NCBI GenBank assembly: GCA_019454045.1 | Contig: SKCR01036127.1 | Coordinates: 16,204 to 80,203 of the forward strand | Length of the DNA: 64,000 nucleotides | Direction of reading: 5' to 3' | Source of the DNA: Zanthoxylum bungeanum | Lineage: Eukaryota; Streptophyta; Magnoliopsida; Sapindales; Rutaceae | Shown: positions 20,037-29,187 of the stretch, in pieces | Layout of the letters: every line of letters starts with the position of its first letter | Numbering within the stretch: the first letter of the stretch is position 1 | The notes under the pieces: model-generated | The model's input: the letters and a program-made list of their open reading frames with translations, nothing else | Database searches by the model: none | What the model was told of the DNA's origin: nothing | Translations under genes and position numbers: made by a program

Positions 20037-23000
20037 ATGCCGACCATGAGACTCGACATTGGCATCTTTGACGGGAAAGGGGATTTCACTACTTGGAAGA
20101 AGAAAATGAAAGTCCTGTTTTCTCACCACAAGGTGGCTTTGGCACTGGAACCAAATCCAGAAAAGTGGCCAAAGATGGAAAAGGAAGCGAAGGACGGAAT
20201 CCTGGAAGAGGCTTACAACCTGATTTTCCTTCACTTGGGAGATTCGGTCATCAGGAAGGTTGATGGAATGGACACCGCCATTCAACTATGGGGTAAACTC
20301 GAATCTCTTTATTCTGTTATTTCTGCACCAAATTTAGTGTTCTTAAAAGGAAATTTGTTTAATTACAAGATGGATACTAGTAAGTCGATTGATGATAATT
20401 TGGATGAATTCACGAAAATGACTCAAATCCTTAAAGGAACTGACCAAGCCCTAGGAGACTCTAGCGAAGCTATGATACTTTTAAATGCATTACCTGAAGA
20501 ATATAGTGTCGTTAAGAATTCTCTACAGTACACAGGAGTTGTACCTAGGCTAGACTTGGTGATATCTGGTATAAGGGCTAGAGAGCTAGAACTTAGAACC
20601 AGTAGGAGAGGAGGAGCGAACTTATTCGTGAAAGGAAAAAATGAAAAGAAATACAATGGTCCTAATAATCATCAGACTAGTAACCAAGAACCTAAAGGCA
20701 AGAAAAAGAACAAACAGGATAAGAATAAAGATAGTGACAAGAAGTGCTATCATTGTGGAAAGATGGGACACCTTAAAAAGAATTGTTATAAGTTCCTGAG
20801 GGAACAGGAAAATGAAGGCAGCGCCACTGTGGCTGCCGAAAAGGAGTCAATGTGCCTATCTGAGGCATTGACTGTGTGTAGGGATCACATTAGCAGAGAA
20901 TGGATTCTGGACTCAGGGTGTTCCTTCCACATGAGTCCGTATAGGGACTGGTTTGTCAACTTTAGAAATTCTGACCAAGGGACTGTGTATATGGGTAATG
21001 ACAATACTTGTAGGATACAGGGAGTTGGGGACATAACTCTTAAACTTCATGATGGTAAAGTTAGGATTCTTACTGACGTTAGATATGTACCTGACTTGAA
21101 ACGGAACCTGATATCATTAGGAACACTAGATGAGTTAGGTTTCACATATAAGGCACATAAAGGACACATGCACATATCTAAGGGTAATAAACTGATCCTA
21201 ACTGGTATAAAGAGAAATGGATTGTATGTTCTAAATGGCCAACATGTATTCTCGGATAAACCCATTTCTGCTTTAACTTCTAATGTTGATATGACTAATA
21301 TATGGCACTTGAGACTTGGCCATATAGGCCAGAAAGGAATGCAGGTACTCAGCAAGCAAGGACAATTTGGAAAGGACCAGTTGAAGCCACTTGAGTTTTG
21401 TGAGATCTGTGTGTTGGGCAAACAGCACAGACAGAGCTTCCCAACTGGAATTCATTTGTCAAAGGCGAGTCTGGAGTATCTTCATTGTGATTTGTGGGGA
21501 CCAGCAAAGGTCCATACACATGGGGGTAAGAGATATTTCCTCTCTATTGTTGATGACTACAGTAGGAAGGTATGGACATTCTTACTTAAATCAAAGGATG
21601 AAACTTTGACAAAATTTAAAGAATGGAAAGTATTGGTAGAAAATCAAACTAGTAACAAAGTAAAAGTCTTGAGAACTGATAATGGTTTAGAATTTTGTAA
21701 TACTGAGTTTGATCAATACTGTACTAGTGAGGGTATCCTGAGACATAGGACTGTTAGAAACACCCCTCAACAGAATGGAGTTGCGGAAAGAATGAATAGA
21801 ACCTTATTAGAAAAGATCAGATGTCTTTTATTTTCTTCCGAACTTCCGAGGGCCTTTTGGGGTGAAGCCCTCAATACTGCTACTCATTTGATTAACCTTA
21901 GCCCTAATAGTTCAGTTCAGTTTAAGACACCAGAGGAAATCTGGTCTGGTAGAGCTCATAAGCTTGCACACCTTAGAGTATTTGGCTGTGAAGCCTATGT
22001 TCACCAGTCCATAGGTAAACTAGAACCGAGGTCAATCAAGTGTGTTTTCCTAGGATACCAAGAAGGGACAAAAGGGTATAGGTTATGGGAAAGGGAATCA
22101 CCTGGAGTCAAAGTCATAGTTAGTCGGGATGTTATATTCAATGAAATTTGTTTTCCTTGTAAATCTACTAACAACAATGCAGGTGCCTTAGAAAAGGATC
22201 TAGCAGATTTTGATCTTGCAGGTGGAGCTCAGATGCAGGTGGAGCCAGGGACATCAAGGACCGCTGAGCAAGTTGGTGACATGTCAGGCACGGAGACATC
22301 TGAGGACACCCAGCCCATGAGAAATAACCAGGAGGAAAACAGAAATGAAGTAGCAGATATACAAGAACAACGTGAAGAGGACACAGTAGATCAAGTGGAT
22401 CATACTGAGCAGCATGATGAAACACCTCAAGACACATTGGCCAACTACCAGCTAGCGAGAGACAGAAGTAGGAGGCAGGTAAGGCCTCCTACCAGGTATG
22501 ATTACTCAACCAATGATTTGTATTTCTGTGCATTAATAGCAAGTCATGAAATTAATGGGATTGAGTCTGCTAGCTTAGGAGAGGCATTAAAGTCTACCCA
22601 TAAACTTGAATGGGAAGAGGCTATAGAAGAGAAGATGTTTTCTCTTAGTATTAGACCTGAGGTGATTAAAATGGAAAATGTGCCTTATGCAAATGCTATA
22701 GGTTCTGTGATGTATACCATGATTAGTACTAGACCTGACTTGTCATATGCTGTATCTTTATTGAGTAGGTTTATGTCTAATCCAGGTGGAGCACACTGGA
22801 GTGCTTTACAATGGTTGTTAAGATACTTGAATACTGCTGTTGATTATGGCTTATGTTTTAACAAATCTAACGCTTTAGATTTGGTAGGGTATGTTGATTC
22901 TGATTTTGCAGGTGACAGAGACTCAAGAAAGTCAACTACCGAAGCAGAGTATCATTTTGTTCGGGAAATTATCTCAAGTAGTAAGATTGAGATTAAGAAG

Positions 23001-23099
23001 GTTCCAACAGAAGATAACCCATCAGACATGGGGACAAAGATTGTGACTGCAACCAAACTCTTCCACTGCATGAAGCTGTTGCAGGTGGGGGTTGGCTGA
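20037..23099 (+). CDS. Copia Gag-protease-integrase polyprotein, RT deleted in frame
   Basis: 1020 residues without a stop. Gag (about 1-235), then the zinc knuckle CYHCGKMGHLKKNC (237-250), then the aspartic protease DSG with Asp292, the pre-integrase HLRLGHIG block with CEICVLGKQ, and the integrase core with Asp485, Asp548 and Glu584 (35 residues between the last two, a complete DD35E). GYRLWERES and a RPPTRYDYS linker follow. At about residue 871 (near 22647) the frame passes from EEAIEEKMFSL, which normally precedes reverse transcriptase, to the VPYANAIGSVMY block that normally follows it; the YVDD motif and about 330-350 residues are gone. In RNase H two more in-frame joins occur at about 22935 and 22950, and the CDSQSA region is missing. 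Proteolysis and integration could still work; reverse transcription could not. The start ATG is supported by a typical Gag N-terminus. Confidence 0.93.
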   Translation: MPTMRLDIGIFDGKGDFTTWKKKMKVLFSHHKVALALEPNPEKWPKMEKEAKDGILEEAYNLIFLHLGDSVIRKVDGMDTAIQLWGKLESLYSVISAPNLVFLKGNLFNYKMDTSKSIDDNLDEFTKMTQILKGTDQALGDSSEAMILLNALPEEYSVVKNSLQYTGVVPRLDLVISGIRARELELRTSRRGGANLFVKGKNEKKYNGPNNHQTSNQEPKGKKKNKQDKNKDSDKKCYHCGKMGHLKKNCYKFLREQENEGSATVAAEKESMCLSEALTVCRDHISREWILDSGCSFHMSPYRDWFVNFRNSDQGTVYMGNDNTCRIQGVGDITLKLHDGKVRILTDVRYVPDLKRNLISLGTLDELGFTYKAHKGHMHISKGNKLILTGIKRNGLYVLNGQHVFSDKPISALTSNVDMTNIWHLRLGHIGQKGMQVLSKQGQFGKDQLKPLEFCEICVLGKQHRQSFPTGIHLSKASLEYLHCDLWGPAKVHTHGGKRYFLSIVDDYSRKVWTFLLKSKDETLTKFKEWKVLVENQTSNKVKVLRTDNGLEFCNTEFDQYCTSEGILRHRTVRNTPQQNGVAERMNRTLLEKIRCLLFSSELPRAFWGEALNTATHLINLSPNSSVQFKTPEEIWSGRAHKLAHLRVFGCEAYVHQSIGKLEPRSIKCVFLGYQEGTKGYRLWERESPGVKVIVSRDVIFNEICFPCKSTNNNAGALEKDLADFDLAGGAQMQVEPGTSRTAEQVGDMSGTETSEDTQPMRNNQEENRNEVADIQEQREEDTVDQVDHTEQHDETPQDTLANYQLARDRSRRQVRPPTRYDYSTNDLYFCALIASHEINGIESASLGEALKSTHKLEWEEAIEEKMFSLSIRPEVIKMENVPYANAIGSVMYTMISTRPDLSYAVSLLSRFMSNPGGAHWSALQWLLRYLNTAVDYGLCFNKSNALDLVGYVDSDFAGDRDSRKSTTEAEYHFVREIISSSKIEIKKVPTEDNPSDMGTKIVTATKLFHCMKLLQVGVG

Positions 23100-23203
23100 C
23101 CTTGCAGCCGACATGAGCGGTGATGAGAGTAGGTGAGTTTGCTGTGCTGTATTGGCCTTAGTGTGTCTTTGTGTATGATTGGGAGTGAGAAATGTTTTTG
23201 GGC

Positions 23204-23217
23204 TTCAAGGTGGAGAT
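23204..23217 (+). other. Copia-B polypurine tract
   Basis: CAAGGTGGAGAT-type purine tract directly before the 3' LTR; it primes plus-strand DNA synthesis. The ~105 bp between the stop codon and this tract are untranslated. Confidence 0.8.
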
Positions 23218-23653
23218 TGTAAAATGTGAAGCCCTTGTCATCCGTTGGATGAGGGACACATGGCACAATCCTTGCCGTTGTCCCAATTGCCTTTATTTGC
23301 TCATCCTATATAAAGGCCACTTAGGTTGAGAATTATAGTGAGAGTTTTCATTATTTGTATTCCTTAAATAATTGGCTAAGTGTTAAGCCAATTTCCTAGT
23401 CCAAGTTAGTGTAGTCTTCAATTGGGATTTGAGAGATTGTCACTTTTAGAGATTAGGGTTCTTTGTGAGATTTGGGGAAATACATTTTGTAAACGGATTC
23501 AAGATTCCGTGTGTAATCTTGAAATTGCTTAGTGCAGCGAGCTCCCTATTCCGGAGTTCGACGTGGATGTAGTCGGGAATCTTTCCGGCGAACCACGGTA
23601 AAATCGTGCATTCTTGATTGATTGGTTTGACGAATTTGCGACAAAACTTAACA
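23218..23653 (+). repeat. Copia-B 3' LTR
   Basis: 436 bp, identical to the 5' LTR except for G at 23315. It is followed directly by the CCTAA duplication. Confidence 0.95.
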
Positions 23654-23658
23654 CCTAA

Positions 23659-24222
23659 TCAAGAGGTGCGTGACATGCCTATCGTTTTAAAATATTTTTT
23701 TCCTACGACGATTTTGTCTTATTATATGAATAGAAGTCACTATAGGAGTGCTTCTACATTTTAGCACTCCTTTAACGAATTTGAGATCACGTTTATATTT
23801 TACATTTGACCAAAACCTCATGAAGTTTAATCTAAAAAATTACATGCATAAAATTCCTAACCGCTTTGGTAAAATTAACTTGTGAAGGATAAGAAGCAGC
23901 AAAGACTTGGTTAATATTGGCCTTTTCACAATGGCTAAAACCCAAGGCAACTCGAATCTTTTGACAAGTATGGAATGCATTATATACATAAATGAATGCG
24001 GAAAAATATTTTAAGAGTTTTCAAAGCGTAATATTCAAGTTCAATTCTGAGAGAAATATATATGATTAAAAATATTTGTGGGTTCACCCATCCTTTTATC
24101 TTTGAGTGATTTATTCGAAATTATAATCTCATTAATTTTAATAAATATAAATATCATTTTATAATTTATGTTTATGTCAACATATATCTTCTCTACTTCA
24201 CTTTATATAGAACAATGTTCTC
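23659..24222. other. Intergenic, nothing recognised
   Basis: AT-rich sequence after Copia-B, up to the SINE poly-A tail. No gene or repeat that I recognise. Confidence 0.5.
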
Positions 24223-24402
24223 ATTTTTTTTTTTTGAAATCGTTGGAAACCCCACCTCCAAACCATCCGTTCCGGATTTAAGCGGAGTAGGTAAAACCCC
24301 AACTGTCTCAAACTCTTATAAGAAATGTACTCCCTATATTCGAACCCAAGATCTGAAGGTCAGACCCTAAACTCTACACCACCAAGTCACGTCCATTGGA
24401 GA
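24223..24402 (-). repeat. tRNA-derived SINE, copy 3
   Basis: Minus-strand copy: A-tail at 24224-24236, and a head reading GACTTGGTGGTGTAGAG with a GGGTTCGAATATAGG B-box-like element in minus sense. It is closest to the copy at 57892-58075. Confidence 0.8.
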
Positions 24403-24501
24403 CTCTCATTTTCTGTATCAAACACTTAGACTTCTATGTTTTACATGCCATAAACATAAAAATGATCCCAAATTGCTTGAAGGTGGACGTTAAATAATCA
24501 T

Positions 24502-24674
24502 CAAGGTGTGGTTTAATGGTGTAGGGTTCAGGATCTGACATTCAGATCTTGGATTCGAATTTAGGGAGTGCATTCTTGTAAGAGTCATGGACAATCGGAA
24601 ATTTTACCTATTCCGCGTAAGGACGGGTCGGATAGTTTAACGGCGGTGTTTCTAATATTTCCAAAAAAAAAAAA
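24502..24674 (+). repeat. tRNA-derived SINE, copy 4
   Basis: Plus-strand copy in opposite orientation to copy 3, about 100 bp away: GTGGTTTAATGGTGTAGGG head, GGATTCGAATTTAGG B-box-like element, TTTCTAATATTTCC and a 12-A tail. Copies 3 and 4 form a head-to-head inverted pair that could fold back in RNA. Confidence 0.8.
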
Positions 24675-25296
24675 TATACGTATATAAGAGAGAACAAAAA
24701 TAATGAACAACATATGGTTGAGACAAAATCCACAAACGTGGCTCCTGTTTAGTCAGCAAAGTTATACAACTATCCTAAACTAAAAAACAAAATTTACATT
24801 AAAATATTTCATTTAAGTCTAACAATTTGCCTAAAGTCTAAAATTAACCAATAATTGTCCAATCCGCCTGCACAATGCAACTTAAATAATATTTGTCCTA
24901 GTCATTTTTGTGTGCATGCTATATATATATCTCCACAACAACTTTTAATTGAAACCAATTTATAATAGAGGGTAAGTTTCTGTGTATATATTTATTATTT
25001 TAAATGTCATAATAAATTATTTTGCTTACCTAGCAACAGATGTCAATTTTTATCTTAGCTCACATCGATCATAATAAATTAGGAAACTGAATATGAACTT
25101 TCTTGATTAATTGATTTTTTTCTCAACAATTTATTTTGATGATCCAAGCACTTCATTCCAAAAGGATGCTTGCTAAAAGAACAGCTAAAATTGAAAACTG
25201 AACAAGCAGCTTATCAATTTTAATCAATTTACATACATATAAATATATTATATCAAGAAACAAAATGAAAACAAAACAATTTCCAATTTGCCCAAA
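24675..25296. other. Downstream of the 14-1-1-like gene
   Basis: AT-rich; the part next to 25296 is the 3' UTR of the minus-strand gene. Nothing else recognised. Confidence 0.5.
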
Positions 25297-26082
25297 TTAA
25301 CCAACCGTTGAGTTCAATTGAAGAGGCGCAAGTGGATTCATAGTTCTTCTTTTCCATAAATTCACTTCTTTTCTTGGCTGAAAAGCAATTCCCTTCGGAG
25401 CTGAAAATGGAATAGTAAATTCATCTTCATCTTCATATTCATATTCATATTGTTCACTGTCTCCTCTTTCGTAATAAGAGTAACAAGTCCCACTGTCAGT
25501 TTCCGGCGCAACCTGGTGAGTTGTCCAGTCAAAACTCGTAAAAGTTTCACGACCACTCGCAAATCTCTTCATTTGGCTTAAACCCGGAGCCCTATCCGGC
25601 AGCGGACGCCTCACTTGATCAGCTGCGTGATCAAAAGATTTTCTTGCAGCTGCAGGTTTTGAAATCGTAAACATTCTCTTCAGCATCGATGCACGTTTCT
25701 TATTGGCCTCCTTAGGAGAAAACACTTCACCGTTATCTTCTTTAGAAACTGAAAAACTATTTGCTTTATCCAAGTTTTTCTTGTGCTTGTGCTTGTGCTT
25801 GATCTGACCCATGCATGAGATTTTTGGCGAAGTGGGTTCTTGATTTGCAAGGCTCTGGTCATTATTATTCTTCAAATTTCTTCGAGCTTCAATGGGTACT
25901 AATGACATCGACATCACATGACCTGAAAATCCTTTGCCCTTATGAGTCTTGTGATGATGATGATGATGATGATCTGATCTTTTTTCTCTGTTGGGACTGT
26001 GAAGAGGGTTTTGAAAGTTGACTGAAGTTTTTTGGAGCAGTTTCAAGATATTGCTATAAGCTTTAGCGTGTTTATGCTCCAT
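25297..26082 (-). CDS. Syringolide-induced protein 14-1-1-like
   Basis: A 261-residue, basic, low-complexity plant protein of unknown biochemical function. The family is named from a soybean transcript induced by the bacterial elicitor syringolide. Family hallmarks visible in order: an N-terminal ILKLLQKTSVNFQNPLHSP block, a histidine run (about residues 38-44), GKGFSGHVMSMSLVP, the highly conserved EPTSPKISCMGQIKHK, PDRAPGLSQMKRFASGR, FTSFDWTTHQVAPE, and the C-terminal IPFSAP and PRKEVNLWKRRTM blocks. A second His/Lys run (KHKHKHKK) follows the central motif. No signal peptide or membrane segment. I chose the ATG at 26082; the frame extends upstream only through non-ATG codons. It has no intron and appears intact. 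It lies where Arabidopsis has a related gene next to CDSP32 (from memory). Confidence 0.9.
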   Translation of the reverse strand: MEHKHAKAYSNILKLLQKTSVNFQNPLHSPNREKRSDHHHHHHHKTHKGKGFSGHVMSMSLVPIEARRNLKNNNDQSLANQEPTSPKISCMGQIKHKHKHKKNLDKANSFSVSKEDNGEVFSPKEANKKRASMLKRMFTISKPAAARKSFDHAADQVRRPLPDRAPGLSQMKRFASGRETFTSFDWTTHQVAPETDSGTCYSYYERGDSEQYEYEYEDEDEFTIPFSAPKGIAFQPRKEVNLWKRRTMNPLAPLQLNSTVG

Positions 26083-26869
26083 AATTGTAACAAATGGATA
26101 TGATGATATCACACTATATACAAATCTTTCAATCACTTGAAGCAGCTTTTATGAGCTTATAAATTGAACAAGAAAGGAAGAAGATGACTGAATCTGTTTT
26201 CTGTATAATGTTTGTGCTTTAAATTTGTCAAGAACAGAGGGGAATATGGTCATTGAAAATGAAGCACCCACCATCATTTATTAATACAGCTTTTTTGTTT
26301 CTTCATGATGTAAGATTCCATGTGCTTTCACAATAATTTAATTTTGTATTCAAACAAATAAACCCACGGGATTAATTCTGAATTAATAAAATCAGTTAAA
26401 TATATACCATTACTCTGTCAATTTATGACTTTTTAGTCAACGAAGCTCGATCTAATCATTTGAGTTTCCACGTTGCTTAAAATGGATAAAACAAAAGATA
26501 ATTAATCGAAAGAGAAATAAGCTAGAACCTACCGGTATCTTTTTTACAACACAGGTTAATCTTACCCAATTTTCATATATCTCATCTTTTTTATTATTTT
26601 TATTTTTATTTTAATTTTATTGTTGTCGCCACTTAGTTGAATCCATCTTAATTATTCTATTCTATGAGAACATATTCTATTTCTTGCTTACGGCATTTGT
26701 TGAAATCCCTTTATTGCCTTGTAAACCATATGTTACTTTTAGTGAAAATCACTTCACAACAACAAAAACCATCCCGAAAAGTTAAATAGAACAAAAAATT
26801 ATGCCTTAGATTTATCAAAAATAATAGACTTACACACACTTATCCCTAAAGTTTTCACAACTCTCTCAC
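26083..26869. other. Upstream region of the 14-1-1-like gene
   Basis: Likely promoter and leader of the minus-strand gene, AT-rich. No specific element that I would stand by. The bases TCTCTCAC at 26862-26869 are the left target duplication of the next element. Confidence 0.5.
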
Positions 26870-28244
26870 CAGGGCCGGTCCTGAGTTTTTGGGTGCCCGG
26901 TGCGAAAGCTAAAAATATGCCTTTTTTTATTACGAAAACATATGTTTTTGTAAGGAACCTTATGACATCACTATCTCCACATTGGTATGATATTGTCCAC
27001 TTTGGGCCTAAGCCCTCATGGATTTGGTCTTGGGCTATACCCAAAAGGCCTCATACCAATGAAGATACATGTACATCCTTATATACCCATGATCTTCCCC
27101 ATATCTAACCAATGTGGGACTTTGGGACCACCCAACAATCCTCCCCTCGAACAAAGGACCACAAAGGACAACTGAGCCTCCCCTCAAACGATCATTCATC
27201 CGTCCACTCCATGAAGACCAGAGCACACCGCCTATCTAACCGAGCACTCACGGATCACGATCGGGGCTCACCACCTTTGTTCGGTATTCCGAGGATTCAT
27301 CCACATGGCTAACTCCGGGGCATGGCTCTGATACCACTGTAAGGAACCTTATGACATCACTATCTCCACATTGGTATGATATTGTCCACTTTGGGCCTAA
27401 GCCCTCATGGATTTGGTCTTGGGCTATACCCAAAAGGCCTCATACCAATGAAGATACATGTACATCCTTATATACCCATGATCTTCCCCATATCTAACCA
27501 ATGTGGGACTTTGGGACCACCCAACAGTTTTAAAAAACAAAAAAAATTTAACGAGGACGGGAACCCAGTCGAAGCTGGGGGGCTTTTTTTTTTCCGTTTC
27601 ATATTACCAGAGAGTTGTTTCCTAAAAGACATGGCTTCACTAATTTGTTTACAAAAATTACCTACACATGATATAACAAAAATTTCTGATCAAAATTATC
27701 ATTCCAACATATATTATATATTATCGGCCAAGGCATAAACCCATTTTCAAGTTTGACATAGCAACTAAGTTTATTGCATAACTCAATGACTCATGGCAAC
27801 TCATCACCTAAAGCATAAATACCTACAATGCTTAATCTAATCAGTAATCATGCAAAAAAATGCAATTCCAACCAAAACTTCATGAATTTTCGAAAATGAG
27901 CATAAATGTTACATGCTTAGAAGTTAGAAAACTCAAATTAATCTAAGGAAAAGAGAAAGAAACTTACTAGGGCTGAAGAGAGCATGAAGAATCAATAAAA
28001 CCCACTCTTTATTTGACAAAAATTTGCAAGAGAAAAAATGAGCAAGAGAGCGAGAGTCATGTAAGGAAATTTCGTGAATTTTTTTTAAGAGAGATGATGA
28101 TGAATAGTACATCCCACGTTTTTATTCACAAAAGGGAGATATTTAGACTTTAAAATATTAATAAAAATTTAAACATTTGGTGCCCCTAATGACTGTTGGG
28201 CCCTGGAAAGTTGCCCTTGTGGCACTGTGCCAGGGCCGGCTGTG
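26870..28244. mobile_element. Non-autonomous hAT element carrying a TRIM
   Basis: An 8-bp target duplication TCTCTCAC (26862-26869 and 28245-28252) flanks a segment with imperfect 14-bp terminal inverted repeats: CAGGGCCGGTCCTG on the left and, in reverse complement, CACAGCCGGCCCTG on the right (three mismatches). Without the TRIM it is about 790 bp. It has no transposase-like frame, so it would rely on an enzyme from elsewhere. The CAGGG-type terminus and 8-bp duplication fit the hAT superfamily. Confidence 0.8.
26949..27526 (-). mobile_element. TRIM: terminal-repeat retrotransposon in miniature
   Basis: 578 bp: two 189-bp LTRs (26949-27137 and 27338-27526) that I read as identical, with 200 bp between them. 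A perfect 5-bp duplication GTTTT flanks it (26944-26948, 27527-27531). In minus sense the primer site GTGGTATCAGAGCC abuts the right LTR and a GAGGGGAGGAT polypurine tract abuts the left one. There is no coding capacity. Each LTR has a minus-strand TATATAAG box (27078-27085, 27467-27474) and a perfect 10-bp inverted repeat ATTGGTATGA/TCATACCAAT (26981-26990 with 27051-27060). TRIMs are mobilised by proteins of other elements. The identical LTRs imply a very recent insertion, inside an older hAT element. Confidence 0.93.
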
Positions 28245-28252
28245 TCTCTCAC

Positions 28253-29187
28253 TGTAGCTACAGTGATTTACTGTAGCTCAATGTAACTACCGTAAGAGAG
28301 TTTGGAAAACTTTAAGAATAAATATGTGTAAATATATCATTGCTCTAAATTTATCGTCCCTACGGGTTCGATAGGATTATAAATAAAATTTATAATTATA
28401 ATTATTCGATTTTTAAAAAAAAGTAATTGTCTGATTTTTTAATTAAAAAATTATAATTATTTTTTATTGTCAATTCAGTTAAGCACAATTCTTTTTTTTT
28501 TTTAATTTTTTAATAAATTAAAAAATTAATAATATTAACTGAATCTAAATTTTTTTTTTTTTTTATGGTGTAACTCTTCTAATCATCGTAACTACACCAA
28601 TAAATTTTTTTCATATATTTAAAATCTAGGAAAATAAAAACAATAATAATTAAAGTAAAAAATTATAGATATTTCATGAAATTAATTATCATTCAACACT
28701 AAATAAATTAAATAATCTAATAAATATAATTATAAAATAACAACATAATTTGAATAGATTTTAAAAAATTCAATAAAATAATTTATTCAATTAAATCGTT
28801 TCGATTTTTTAATTAAAACAATTATTCTAATTCGTTTAAAACGAAACATAATTAGCTTACCATCATTTTCCTTTTCTAAAAAATAAAAAAATAAACTAAA
28901 TGAACGGCTGAATTGCGGAGTCTTATGTGCTGACACTGTAAGACAATGCCGTTTTCGCCTCACCAATTTTCCGCAGTCAAAGCTTCAGAATTACGCCACA
29001 CACTCTCCTTTGCTGAAACCCTAAGCTTGCCTTCAACTTGATTTCATCTCATATAATATAATACTTCAAACATAAAATATTTATTTATTTTTACAATTTT
29101 ACTAATGAAACATTAATCTCAAAAATTTGTATTCAAATGCAGTTAAAAATTGATCAATCAATCGGATTTTAAGTAAAGGAATCAGTT
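28253..29187 (+). other. AT-rich spacer and presumed LYR gene promoter/leader
   Basis: Long A and T runs at 28380-28900. At 28970-29040, just before the LYR exon, pyrimidine-rich sequence with AACCCTAAGC looks like a plant 5' leader. A short ATG frame at 28948 ends within about 35 codons. TTTGATTTGCAG at 29209-29220 could also be a 3' splice site, so an extra upstream exon is possible. Confidence 0.45.

Larger units (their letters stand above)
18587..23653 (+). mobile_element. Copia-B: young Ty1/copia element lacking reverse transcriptase
   Basis: A complete 5067-bp element: 436-bp LTRs at both ends, perfect 5-bp target duplication CCTAA (18582-18586, 23654-23658), initiator tRNA-Met primer site, one long frame and a polypurine tract. 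By my base-by-base comparison the LTRs differ at one position only (T at 18684, G at 23315), so the insertion is recent. The pol region has lost the reverse transcriptase and most of RNase H. It must therefore have been copied with reverse transcriptase supplied by another element, or lost the domain after insertion. Confidence 0.95.

Noticed and set aside
25960..25975. ATG-repeat microsatellite near the 14-1-1-like gene
   Set aside because: It is the codon run for the histidine stretch of that protein, not a separate repeat.
27035..27738. Several 60-120-codon frames on both strands around 27.0-27.7 kb
   Set aside because: They come from the TRIM LTRs and appear twice because the LTR does; TRIMs do not code for protein.
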